A stretch of DNA of 33,118 nt from an uncultured Prevotella sp. (GTDB lineage Bacteria > Bacteroidota > Bacteroidia > Bacteroidales > Bacteroidaceae). Position numbers and translations under genes: made by a program. The notes beneath the pieces are model-generated. The model had not been told where the DNA came from and made no database searches. It worked only from the letters and a program-made list of their open reading frames with translations. Numbering within the stretch: the stretch's first letter is position 1; every line of letters starts with the position of its first letter. This document shows positions 17,023-23,823 of this stretch, one piece after another. The stretch spans positions 1-33,118 of the forward strand of contig CALUMB010000028.1 in NCBI GenBank assembly GCA_944321645.1, given 5' to 3'.

Positions 17023-17162
17023 CAAAGACAATGCAAGCGAGGGCAATGATAACTTGTTTTCTAATTGCCGAGCGCAGCTTATCTTATGCAAAGATAATGC
17101 AAGCGAGCGGAAAGAAAGCTTGCTTTCAGTTTCCCGAGCGCAGCTTATCTTATGCAAAGTTA
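17023..17162. repeat. Two tandem 66-bp repeats upstream of sigma gene
   Basis: Copy 1 is 17023-17088 and copy 2 is 17089-17154; both run from CAAAGAyAATGCAAGCGAG to GAGCGCAGCTTATCTTATG, and a third start (CAAAGTTA) follows. The last 25 bases are identical between copies, while the middle varies. The junction TTATCTT/AAGATAA forms a 7-bp dyad. Units of this type are known to me as interspersed repeats of Prevotella-like genomes. Confidence 0.8.
17089..17096 (-). promoter_or_regulatory. Candidate -7 box for the sigma operon
   Basis: The minus strand reads TATCTTTG at the start of repeat copy 2, and a second exact match, TAACTTTG, lies at 17155-17162. The first copy has TGTCTTTG (degenerate). 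These face the sigma gene with a leader of about 120-190 bases. No -33 partner is evident for either. Confidence 0.45.
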
Positions 17163-17326
17163 AGAAAAAATCCCGAAACGGCCACTGCCGCCCGCAAAAT
17201 CGTTTCAAACGAGGCGCAATCCCGCCAAAAATGCAGCCACGGCAAGCCAAGCCCCGACCAAAACGCAGGGAAATGCCCACCAAAACGCCACAAAAAAGCA
17301 ACCGGCCGAAAAAAACGCGCAAAAAA

Positions 17327-17358
17327 TTTGGCGGTTTCAGAAAAACACGCTACCTTTG
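17327..17358 (+). promoter_or_regulatory. Promoter of tRNA-Val
   Basis: TTTG (17327-17330), a 20-bp spacer and TACCTTTG (17351-17358): an exact Bacteroidetes housekeeping promoter, placing transcription start about 15 bases before the tRNA. Confidence 0.85.
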
Positions 17359-17378
17359 CACCCGCTTACGACAAGTAA

Positions 17379-17453
17379 GGGCGCTTAGCTCAGCTGGTTT
17401 AGAGCATCTGCCTTACAAGCAGAGGGTCGGGGGTTCGAATCCCTCAGCGCCCA
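17379..17453 (+). tRNA. tRNA-Val (anticodon TAC)
   Basis: A complete cloverleaf of 75 bases. Acceptor stem GGGCGCT pairs with AGCGCCC; the D-arm is GCTCAGCTGGTTTAGAGC; the anticodon stem-loop is TCTGC-CTTACAA-GCAGA with anticodon TAC; the T-arm is GGGGGTTCGAATCCCTC; the discriminator base is A. The 3' CCA is not encoded and must be added afterwards. It is a single gene with its own promoter and terminator. Confidence 0.97.
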
Positions 17454-17460
17454 CACAGAG

Positions 17461-17485
17461 AGGAGACCGCAAGGTCTCCTTTTTT
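17461..17485 (+). terminator. Terminator after tRNA-Val
   Basis: An 8-bp stem (AGGAGACC 17461-17468, GGTCTCCT 17473-17480) with a GCAA tetraloop, followed by TTTTT. A textbook intrinsic terminator seven bases after the tRNA. Confidence 0.92.
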
Positions 17486-17657
17486 CGTTTCCACACACTC
17501 GGCTGGGCGCCGCCACCCCTGCCGCCGCCCGGCGGCAGGCCGACGCACGCGCAGGACGCTCCCCACGGGCGGCACGCGCCACGCCCCGGCCAAGAGGGCG
17601 CGGGCGGGCAAGCCCCACGCAGCCCACCGCCCCGGCGGCACGCGGCTCACACTGCGC
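17486..17657. other. GC-rich intergenic segment
   Basis: No gene recognised. Very GC-rich, with a 9-bp palindromic hairpin (CTGCCGCCG/CGGCGGCAG near 17520-17540). It leads directly into hairpin element copy B. Confidence 0.4.
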
Positions 17658-17880
17658 TTAGTCGCAAATGCGCAACTAAAAAGCGGCAGTTGCGCCTTTG
17701 TTTTTAACACAGTGCCGTTTAGCATTGCAAAACAGGCCGTTTCGGATGCTGAAACGGCCTGTTTCGGCTTCTAAAACGCGCCATTTCAGGAGCCGAAACG
17801 GCCCTTCGCGCAACACATTGGATGCCAAGGCGTTACGCGACGCGCCGCATTCCGCGCCCGTTAAGTTAAAAGTGTTAACG
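17658..17880. repeat. Hairpin repeat element, copy B
   Basis: About 223 bp, in opposite orientation to copy A. The left end, TTAGTCGCAAATGCGCAACT (17658-17677, plus AA), matches the right end of A. The right end, GTTAAGTTAAAAGTGTTAAC (17860-17879), is the inverted form of the left end of A. The core hairpin is AAACAGGCCGTTTC (17730-17743) with GAAACGGCCTGTTT (17751-17764). The tail 17809-17880 aligns with copy C at 31643-31712 (CGCAAC-CATT, GTTACGC, ATTCCGCGC, TTAACG). Confidence 0.75.
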
Positions 17881-18024
17881 AGAAAGCGGCCACGATTCCA
17901 CCTAAAGCCAAGGCAACCGGCCCCGCGCATCCCCCACCGGGAGGGAGCTTCGCCCAAAAGACGCCCCGCCGAATGGCAATTGCAGGCTTTATGCCCGCGC
18001 CCAATCAAATTTAAGCGCAAACCT

Positions 18025-18055
18025 TTTGCAGAATCCTAAATTATCATTACTTTTG
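18025..18055 (+). promoter_or_regulatory. Promoter of the structured RNA
   Basis: TTTG (18025-18028), 19 bp, TACTTTTG (18048-18055). The expected start is 18060-18062, exactly where the closing helix of the RNA begins. Confidence 0.85.
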
Positions 18056-18060
18056 CATTG

Positions 18061-18346
18061 GCGCAGTTAGCCCGTTGTATGGGTGGCTGGGCTATTTACT
18101 GGTAAAGGACGTTTACGGACGTTTTCTTCCGCTGTTCAAATCTCGCAAATTTGCAACCTCTTGGAAGATACGGCAACGAGAACGTCTACGTTGGGTGTAT
18201 TATAATCTTTCGGGTGGCAATATGCCATCCGGGAACTAATTATAATATGTCACGGCGTGGGCTAACTGCGTTGCTTATCCCAAGAGGTGGGCAATGCGAG
18301 AGCCTGAACGCGGGATAAGCGAGAAGTAGAACTCCCACGTCTTTTT
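18061..18346 (+). ncRNA. Structured non-coding RNA, possibly 6S-like
   Basis: A strong promoter starts transcription at about 18060 and no gene is encoded. CGCAGTTAGCCC (18062-18073) pairs perfectly with GGGCTAACTGCG (18259-18270), closing a roughly 210-base domain. Inside are GACGTTTTC/GAGAACGTC (18118-18126 with 18178-18186), TCTTCC/GGAAGA, and a hairpin with ATTATAAT on both sides around CGGGTGGCA/TGCCATCCGG. A 3' domain has GCTTATCCC/GGGATAAGC (18273-18281 with 18312-18320), and GTGGG/CCCAC would cross it as a possible pseudoknot. A TTTTT run (18342-18346) likely ends it. The long rod-like closing helix and single-gene layout suggest the Bacteroidales 6S RNA (Bacteroidales-1 motif). It lacks RNase P, tmRNA and SRP hallmarks. 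Existence of an RNA is well supported; the name is a guess. Confidence 0.72.
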
Positions 18347-18426
18347 CTTGTATCTCACCTTACCCCACGTTGTTATTCCTGCCGCTGGCCCGGGAGTTCC
18401 AAGGCACCGATAGAAGAAAAATAAAT

Positions 18427-19698
18427 ATGGATCAAATCGTTTCAGAGAAGGCGCGGACTCCGCGCAAACGTTGCTTGGGGCGCATCCTGTCCGCCGCCAT
18501 CGCCTTAATTGCAAGCGCACAGCTGGCGTGCGCCCAATACCAGTCGGAGCACCCAATCGAGGTGGAACGCCTGACGAACTGGGCTCCAGACTACCTGACC
18601 GTGACCAACAATTGGAACAACCTTTGCATCAGCCCGCAGACACCGACGCTGAAGTGCCTCTCGGTGGTGACGGCAATAAACGGCCAATCGACCAAGGACA
18701 TGGACGAGGAGGAGTTTTACAGCCTGCTCGACCTTGGCGACAGCTTCACCTTGACTTACCTGACTAAGGCCAACGGCACCAACAAGGAATACACGAAAAC
18801 GTTCACCAAGCGCAAGGGGCGGCTGCTAATCACCCCGTTCACGCCAAAAAGCAAGGCGACGACAATCTCGCTGCTGGCCGACAGCGACGTGGACTTCTTC
18901 AAGTTCAACACCTTCGACTACCGCCTGGCGGGCGACGACCAGCTGATGGACAAGACAATAATGGAAGTGTTCGCCGACCACCTGCGCGACAAAGGGCTGA
19001 AGCGTGTGGAGGACGACCCCGACATATACCTTTACGTAACTAAAGACGTCAACCAGAAAATTGAGTCGATTTACGTGCCGAAATACACTACCACCACCGA
19101 GACGGGTGACGCAGGCATCGGCATAGCGAACATATTCGGGCTGAAGGGCGTGAACGTAGGCGGGAGTTCGGGCAGTGCCACCACCACTACGCAGGAGACA
19201 GGCTCCATGCGCACCAACGTGACGGCAGACGCCTACCTGGAGTTCTCGATACTCGACGCCTCGAAGCTCGACAAGTCGGCGGCCCCGATAATATGGCAAC
19301 TCACATACAGCGAGCACCGCACCTCGGAGATACGGCTGCTCGACGCGGTGAAAGAATGGATTGGCGGATATATGCTGCAATACCCATTCCACGAAAACTA
19401 CATAGGAAGCCACGCCGCCACGTGGGGCCTGTTCTGCGAGAACTTCGCCACGGAGCCTGTCGTGTCGGACATCGCACCCGGCACAAAGGCCGAGCAACTG
19501 GGCTGCGAAGTGGGCGACGAGATAAAGTATGTGCGCTACCTCGACAACGGATCGGAGACTTGCACATTCCGCCCCGGGCAGTCGTTCTACGGCAGCAACA
19601 TCATACCCACGACAAAAATGATGCAGGTAGGAAAGAAGAAAATATCGAAAGGCGGACTCACTGAAATTATCTCTTACACATTCATAAACAAAAACTAA
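18427..19698 (+). CDS. Secreted PDZ / DUF4136-like / PDZ protein
   Basis: A 423-residue exported protein. The signal peptide has a long basic lead (KARTPRKRCLGR), then a hydrophobic core and cut site near ACAQ at about 36. Residues about 65-130 look PDZ-like (LKCLSVVTAINGQS, then EEEFYSLLDLGDSF). Residues about 150-335 fit the DUF4136 fold: FKFNTFDYRLA, then VFADHLRDKGLKRVEDDPDIYLYVT, then a Gly/Thr-rich insertion and ADAYLEFSILDASK. Residues about 345-420 form a second PDZ-like unit (VVSDIAPGTKAEQLGCEVGDEI). ATG 18427 is used because an upstream in-frame ATG would run into the ncRNA terminator region and spoil the signal peptide. The next gene, five bases later, codes for an outer-membrane barrel, so both may form one envelope unit. 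Function unknown. Confidence 0.8.
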   Translation: MDQIVSEKARTPRKRCLGRILSAAIALIASAQLACAQYQSEHPIEVERLTNWAPDYLTVTNNWNNLCISPQTPTLKCLSVVTAINGQSTKDMDEEEFYSLLDLGDSFTLTYLTKANGTNKEYTKTFTKRKGRLLITPFTPKSKATTISLLADSDVDFFKFNTFDYRLAGDDQLMDKTIMEVFADHLRDKGLKRVEDDPDIYLYVTKDVNQKIESIYVPKYTTTTETGDAGIGIANIFGLKGVNVGGSSGSATTTTQETGSMRTNVTADAYLEFSILDASKLDKSAAPIIWQLTYSEHRTSEIRLLDAVKEWIGGYMLQYPFHENYIGSHAATWGLFCENFATEPVVSDIAPGTKAEQLGCEVGDEIKYVRYLDNGSETCTFRPGQSFYGSNIIPTTKMMQVGKKKISKGGLTEIISYTFINKN

Positions 19699-19703
19699 AA
19701 GTC

Positions 19704-20393
19704 ATGAGAAAATTAACCCTGGCGCTCTGTGCGCTCTTTACATTAGCTGCTAACGCCCAATCGGACTTGGTAGGAACGAGAAAGGTGAAGAAGGAAAAGG
19801 CCACCAAGTTAGGAGTGAGCCTCAAGGCCGGCCCGGCGTCATACTCGATAGACGGGTTCGACTGCGACGGCGGGATGTTCGCCGAGGCGTTCTTCACCAT
19901 CAACAGCCCGTTCAAGCCCAGCAACCTCGAATGCCCGTGGCACTTCGAGGTAGGCTTTGGCTTCGACTACTACGGCGGCAATGCCACGTGGGCGGGGAAA
20001 GGCCGCGGCGAAGGCGGCAACGACATAATGATGATCGGGCTGTTCGACATCCCCGTGGCGGTAAAGTATGTCCTCAACCCGCTCGGCACGAGGGGAAAAT
20101 GGAACATCAACGCCGGAATAAACTTCTGCCCACTGGTGGTAGGCGCGACATCGATAGAGACGCACGAGAGCTATTACAGCGGCGACTGGCACACGCTCGG
20201 CTCGGAAATGGGAATGCGGTTTGGCCTCAACATCGGATTGGCCTACGAAGCCAAGCACTTCGGCGTAGGCATCGGCGCAGGCTATGGCTGGGCGATACCA
20301 TACAGCAGCAGCGACTTCACGTCGTCGCCAACGACTTCGCCCGAAACGGCCTCAATCCTCACCTACGGCGCGTCGCTTAAGTATATGTTCTAA
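19704..20393 (+). CDS. Outer-membrane beta-barrel protein
   Basis: A 229-residue protein with signal peptide MRKLTLALCALFTLAANA. The mature chain alternates short amphipathic strands ending in aromatic residues (FEVGFGFDYYGG, IPVAVKYVL, WNINAGINF, MRFGLNIGLAYE, FGVGIGAGYGW) and ends in the outer-membrane insertion signal YGASLKYMF with terminal Phe. This is the pattern of small eight-stranded barrels. It starts five bases after the PDZ/DUF4136 gene and is followed by a strong hairpin, so the two form a two-gene operon. Confidence 0.82.
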   Translation: MRKLTLALCALFTLAANAQSDLVGTRKVKKEKATKLGVSLKAGPASYSIDGFDCDGGMFAEAFFTINSPFKPSNLECPWHFEVGFGFDYYGGNATWAGKGRGEGGNDIMMIGLFDIPVAVKYVLNPLGTRGKWNINAGINFCPLVVGATSIETHESYYSGDWHTLGSEMGMRFGLNIGLAYEAKHFGVGIGAGYGWAIPYSSSDFTSSPTTSPETASILTYGASLKYMF

Positions 20394-20469
20394 GAAACGC
20401 GCCGAAACCGCCCCCGCCATTGCAAAACGGGGCTTGGCTTCCAAGCGCGACAACAATATTAGGTATGTA

Positions 20470-20514
20470 AAACCCGCAAAACGCCTTCCACATGGCCAAG
20501 CGTTTTGCGGGTTT
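20470..20514. terminator. Bidirectional terminator hairpin
   Basis: Perfect 15-bp stem: AAACCCGCAAAACGC (20470-20484) with GCGTTTTGCGGGTTT (20500-20514). It lies between two convergent genes, with T-runs on both sides (TTT on plus, TTTT on minus). Confidence 0.8.
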
Positions 20515-20569
20515 CCGCACTATGCCTTACACTGTTTTGCAAGAGCCGCCTTACCGTTCAGGCACGGCC

Positions 20570-21553
20570 TCACTCCAAATCCCAGCCGAGGGCGCTCGCG
20601 CCGAGCACTGCGGCGGAAGAGCCGTCGAGCGCACTGACGAGGAACTTGGCCTTGCCCCGGAACACAGGCATGACGCTCTCGTCGTAGGCGCGGCGTATCG
20701 GCGCCATGATGAGTTCGCCTGCCTTGACGAGCCCGCCGAAGAATACGAAGGCCTCCGGGCTGCAGAACGTGGCGAAGTCGGCGCACGCCTGGCCGAGCAT
20801 ACGGCCCGTGAACTCGAATATCTCGTTGGCCATGCGGTCGCCCTTGCCAGCGGCCACGCTCACGTCGAGCGAGGTGATGTCGGCGGGGGCGATGTCGCGC
20901 AGCAGCGAAGGCTCGTCGCTCGCGGCAAGCATCTCGCGGGCCGTGCGCGCCACGCCCGTGGCCGAGCAGTAGGTCTCGAGGCAGCCGCGCCGCCCGCAGC
21001 CGCACAGCCGCCCGCCCTCGCGCACCATTATCACGTGGCCCAGCTCGCCGGCCAGGCCGTCGCTGCCGTAGACGAGCTGCCCGTTGACCACGATGCCGGA
21101 GCCGACGCCCGTGCCGAGCGTTATCATTATGAAGTTCTTCATGCCCTTGGCCACGCCGTAGGCCATCTCGCCAATGGCGGCGGCGTTGGCGTCGTTGGTG
21201 ATGGCCACGGGTATGCCGAAGGCCTTGGCGAACATCGAGGCGAGCGGCACCACGCCCTTTGCCCACGCTATGTTGGGGGCGCGCTCTATCGTGCCGGAGT
21301 AAAAGTTGCCGTTGGGCGCGCCTATCCCCATGCCCTTTACCTTGTCTATGCCGCCCACCTGCTCGACTATCAGCTGCAGGGCGTCAACGGCCCTGGCCAC
21401 GAAGTCTTCGGCCGAGGCGCAGGCCTGGGTCTTGATTGACGTGGTGGCCTTGATCAGCCCGTGGGCGTCCACCACGCCGAACACGGCGTTGGTGCCGCCG
21501 AGGTCGAGCCCTATCACGTAAGGCTTGATTGTCTGTTGTAAGTCCATTGTCAT
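20570..21553 (-). CDS. ROK-family sugar kinase (glucokinase-like)
   Basis: A 327-residue ROK protein. The ATP-binding loop is GLDLGGTNAVFGVVD near the start. Sugar-site motifs are TNDANAAAIGE and the ExGH of LAGELGHVIM, with GTGVGSGIVVNG as the second phosphate loop. The ROK zinc site CGCGRRGCLE is intact. There is no N-terminal HTH, so it is an enzyme, most likely phosphorylating glucose or a related hexose in the cytosol. The reading frame extends further upstream, but ATG 21553 (MTMDLQQ) lies 39 bases after a clear promoter, so the longer form would start before transcription does. Confidence 0.9.
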   Translation of the reverse strand: MTMDLQQTIKPYVIGLDLGGTNAVFGVVDAHGLIKATTSIKTQACASAEDFVARAVDALQLIVEQVGGIDKVKGMGIGAPNGNFYSGTIERAPNIAWAKGVVPLASMFAKAFGIPVAITNDANAAAIGEMAYGVAKGMKNFIMITLGTGVGSGIVVNGQLVYGSDGLAGELGHVIMVREGGRLCGCGRRGCLETYCSATGVARTAREMLAASDEPSLLRDIAPADITSLDVSVAAGKGDRMANEIFEFTGRMLGQACADFATFCSPEAFVFFGGLVKAGELIMAPIRRAYDESVMPVFRGKAKFLVSALDGSSAAVLGASALGWDLE

Positions 21554-21591
21554 GCTAATATTTGTTATAAAGCTGTTGCCAAATGCAGAGG

Positions 21592-21623
21592 CAAAGTTAT
21601 GCAAAAAACCACGACCGCCCAAA
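21592..21623 (-). promoter_or_regulatory. Promoter of the ROK kinase gene
   Basis: Minus strand: TTTG (plus CAAA 21620-21623), 20 bp, TAACTTTG (plus CAAAGTTA 21592-21599). An exact consensus match; this decides the kinase start at 21553. Confidence 0.82.
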
Positions 21624-21639
21624 CATTTAGAGGCAAAAA

Positions 21640-21671
21640 CTTGCTCGTCTCGCCTTTTTTTAGCAACTTTG
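21640..21671 (+). promoter_or_regulatory. Promoter of the LysE-DUF4924 operon
   Basis: CTTG (21640-21643), 20 bp, CAACTTTG (21664-21671; one base off TAnnTTTG). It ends eight bases before ATG 21680, so the transcript would have almost no leader. Confidence 0.6.
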
Positions 21672-21679
21672 CATCCGAT

Positions 21680-22345
21680 ATGCCGTTTCCGATACATTTA
21701 GACATTTTGGATTTCATATCCAAGGGCATGCTCATTGGCATGATTGCGTCGGCCCCGATGGGGCCGGTGGGTGTGCTGTGCGTGCAGCGCACGCTCAACA
21801 AGGGGCGGTGGTACGGGTTCATCACCGGCGTGGGCGCCGCCCTGAGCGACATCATCTACGCCGGCATCACGGGCTTGGGCATGAGCTTCGTGATGGACAT
21901 CGTGAACAACCAGCAGAACAAGTTCTACCTGCAGATAACGGGCAGCCTGCTGCTGCTGGCCTTCGGCGTGTACACATACCGCAGCGACCCCACGCGCAAC
22001 ATACACCAGTCGCGCGGCACCAAAGGCTCACTGCTGCACAACGGCATGACGGCCTTCCTCGTGACGTTCTCCAACCCGCTCATCGTGTTCCTCTTCCTGG
22101 CGTGCTACGCCCAGTTCGCCTTCGTCATGCCCAACCACCCGTTCGAGATGTTCATCGGCTTCCTGAGCATATTCTGCGGGGCGCTGCTGTGGTGGTACGG
22201 GCTGACGTGGCTCATAGACAAGGTGAGGGGCAAGTTCGATGCCAACGGCATCAAGCTCATCAACCAGATAATCGGGGCGGTGGTGATGATTTGCTCCGCC
22301 GTGATGATTCTCGGCACAGTAACCAACCTGTTCAGGTTTTTCTAA
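21680..22345 (+). CDS. LysE-family amino-acid exporter
   Basis: A 221-residue inner-membrane protein with about six hydrophobic segments. The family N-terminal signature is visible: SAPMGPVGVLCVQRTLNKG followed by GFITGVGAALSDIIYAGI. It also has the second conserved FSNPLIVFLFLACYAQF segment. Such proteins export amino acids or related small molecules by proton exchange; the substrate is not predictable. ATG 21680 (MPFPIHLD) is chosen from the promoter position and family length. It is followed nine bases later by the DUF4924 gene. Confidence 0.88.
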   Translation: MPFPIHLDILDFISKGMLIGMIASAPMGPVGVLCVQRTLNKGRWYGFITGVGAALSDIIYAGITGLGMSFVMDIVNNQQNKFYLQITGSLLLLAFGVYTYRSDPTRNIHQSRGTKGSLLHNGMTAFLVTFSNPLIVFLFLACYAQFAFVMPNHPFEMFIGFLSIFCGALLWWYGLTWLIDKVRGKFDANGIKLINQIIGAVVMICSAVMILGTVTNLFRFF

Positions 22346-22353
22346 TCAACGCA

Positions 22354-22896
22354 ATGTTCATAGCCCAGCAACTCAGAAAGAAGAACATAGCCGAATACCT
22401 GCTGTATATGTGGCAGGTGGAAGACACGATAAGGGCCTTCGGCTGCTCGCTGTCGCGCATCAGGCGCGAGTATATCGCCCGCTTCGACTACTCCGACGAG
22501 CAGAAGGAGGAGGAAACAGACTGGTTCGGCAACCTCATAAGGATGATGAACGAGGAAGGCTGCCGCGAGCGGGGGCACCTGCAGATAAACAAAGTGGTGA
22601 TGCAACAGCTCGAAGAGCTGCACGCGCAGTTGCTGCAAAGCCCCAAGTACCCGTTCTACAACTCGGAATATTATAAGGTGCTGCCCTTCATCGTGGAGTT
22701 GCGCCACCGCGGGGCCGACAATGGCGAGGGCGAAGTGGAGACGTGCTTCAACTCGCTCTACGGCCTGATGATGCTCCGGCTGGGCAAGAAGGAGGTAAGC
22801 CCCGCCACCGAGCACGCCGCGAAAGAGATTTCCACGCTCGTGGGGATGCTCAACGACTACTACATGAAAGACCGCGAAGAGCCGCTCGAGTTCTGA
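22354..22896 (+). CDS. DUF4924 family protein
   Basis: A 180-residue cytoplasmic, mostly helical protein starting MFIAQQLRKKNIAEYLLYMW, the typical opening of the Bacteroidetes family DUF4924. Acidic and basic helices follow, with WFGNLIRMMNEEG, KVVMQQLEELHAQLL, YYKVLPFIVELR and TCFNSLYGLMMLRL. Function unknown. Position between a LysE exporter and rfbD with short gaps suggests co-transcription. Confidence 0.85.
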   Translation: MFIAQQLRKKNIAEYLLYMWQVEDTIRAFGCSLSRIRREYIARFDYSDEQKEEETDWFGNLIRMMNEEGCRERGHLQINKVVMQQLEELHAQLLQSPKYPFYNSEYYKVLPFIVELRHRGADNGEGEVETCFNSLYGLMMLRLGKKEVSPATEHAAKEISTLVGMLNDYYMKDREEPLEF

Positions 22897-22947
22897 CGCG
22901 GGGCCGCCCCTCACAATCATGCGAAACCATAATAGCTTACAACTACA

Positions 22948-23814
22948 ATGAACATACTCATCACAGGCTGCAACGGGCAGCTGGGAAACGAGATGCAACT
23001 GATAGAAAAAGGCAACGCGCAGCACACGTTCTTCAACACCGACGTGGCGCAGCTCGACATCACCTGCCAAGAGGCCGTGGAGAAGTTCGTGGCCGAAAAC
23101 GAGATAGACTGCATCGTGAACTGCGCGGCCTACACCGCCGTTGACCGGGCCGAGGGCGACAAAGAGCTGTGCACCGCGCTCAACACCGTGGCCCCGGCCT
23201 ACCTCGCCGCAGCGGTTGACAGGCGCGGAGGCTCGATGGTGCAGGTTTCGACAGACTACGTTTTCGACGGAACTGCCCACACGCCGTACCGCGAGGACGA
23301 CCCCCCGTCGCCCGACAGCGTGTACGGCAGCACCAAGCTGGCCGGCGAGCTGGCCGCGGCCAAGTTCTGCCGCCGCGCGATGATTGTGCGCACGGCGTGG
23401 CTTTACTCCACGTTCGGCAACAATTTCGTTAAGACGATGCTGCGCCTCGGGCGCGAGAAAGCGGAGCTTGGCGTGGTGTTCGACCAGATAGGCACGCCCA
23501 CCTACGCCCGCGACCTGGCCGCGGCCATAATGGCTGCCATAGGCAAAGGCATCGTGCCGGGCGTCTACCACTTCTCTAACGAGGGCGTGTGCAGTTGGTA
23601 CGACTTCGCCAAGGCCATCCACCGCATGGCCGGAATCACGTCGTGCCGCGTGCGCCCGCTGCACACTTCGGAATACCCCACGCCCGCAAGGCGCCCGCAC
23701 TACAGCGTGCTCGACAAGACAAAGATAAAGCAGACATACGGCATCGAGATACCCCACTGGGAGGATTCGCTCGCCGACTGCATCAAGGCATTACTGCAAA
23801 AGGATAACGACTGA
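22948..23814 (+). CDS. rfbD: dTDP-4-dehydrorhamnose reductase
   Basis: A 288-residue short-chain reductase that makes dTDP-L-rhamnose, the last step of the pathway, using NAD(P)H. The Rossmann motif is TGCNGQLGNEM. VNCAAYTAVDRAE, the catalytic Thr/Tyr/Lys in QVSTDYVFDG and VYGSTKLAGE, and RTAWLYSTFGNNFVKTM are all present. Length is normal for RmlD. The other rml genes are not in the window, so rhamnose synthesis is encoded in separate loci. It is followed nine bases later by prfC. Confidence 0.93.
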   Translation: MNILITGCNGQLGNEMQLIEKGNAQHTFFNTDVAQLDITCQEAVEKFVAENEIDCIVNCAAYTAVDRAEGDKELCTALNTVAPAYLAAAVDRRGGSMVQVSTDYVFDGTAHTPYREDDPPSPDSVYGSTKLAGELAAAKFCRRAMIVRTAWLYSTFGNNFVKTMLRLGREKAELGVVFDQIGTPTYARDLAAAIMAAIGKGIVPGVYHFSNEGVCSWYDFAKAIHRMAGITSCRVRPLHTSEYPTPARRPHYSVLDKTKIKQTYGIEIPHWEDSLADCIKALLQKDND

Positions 23815-23823
23815 CACTATTTT

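Noticed and set aside
18061-18346. RNase P RNA, tmRNA or SRP RNA
   Set aside because: The RNase P core (GAGGAAAGTCC, ACAGAA), the tmRNA ends and tRNA-like domain, and the SRP tetraloop motif are all missing.
18055-18420. Retron-type msr/msd RNA, suggested by the paired ends
   Set aside because: No reverse transcriptase gene lies nearby; the downstream gene codes for a secreted PDZ/DUF4136-like protein.
21554-21697. N-terminal extension of the ROK kinase
   Set aside because: The extension covers the kinase promoter and the start of the divergent LysE operon and is unlike the ROK N-terminus.
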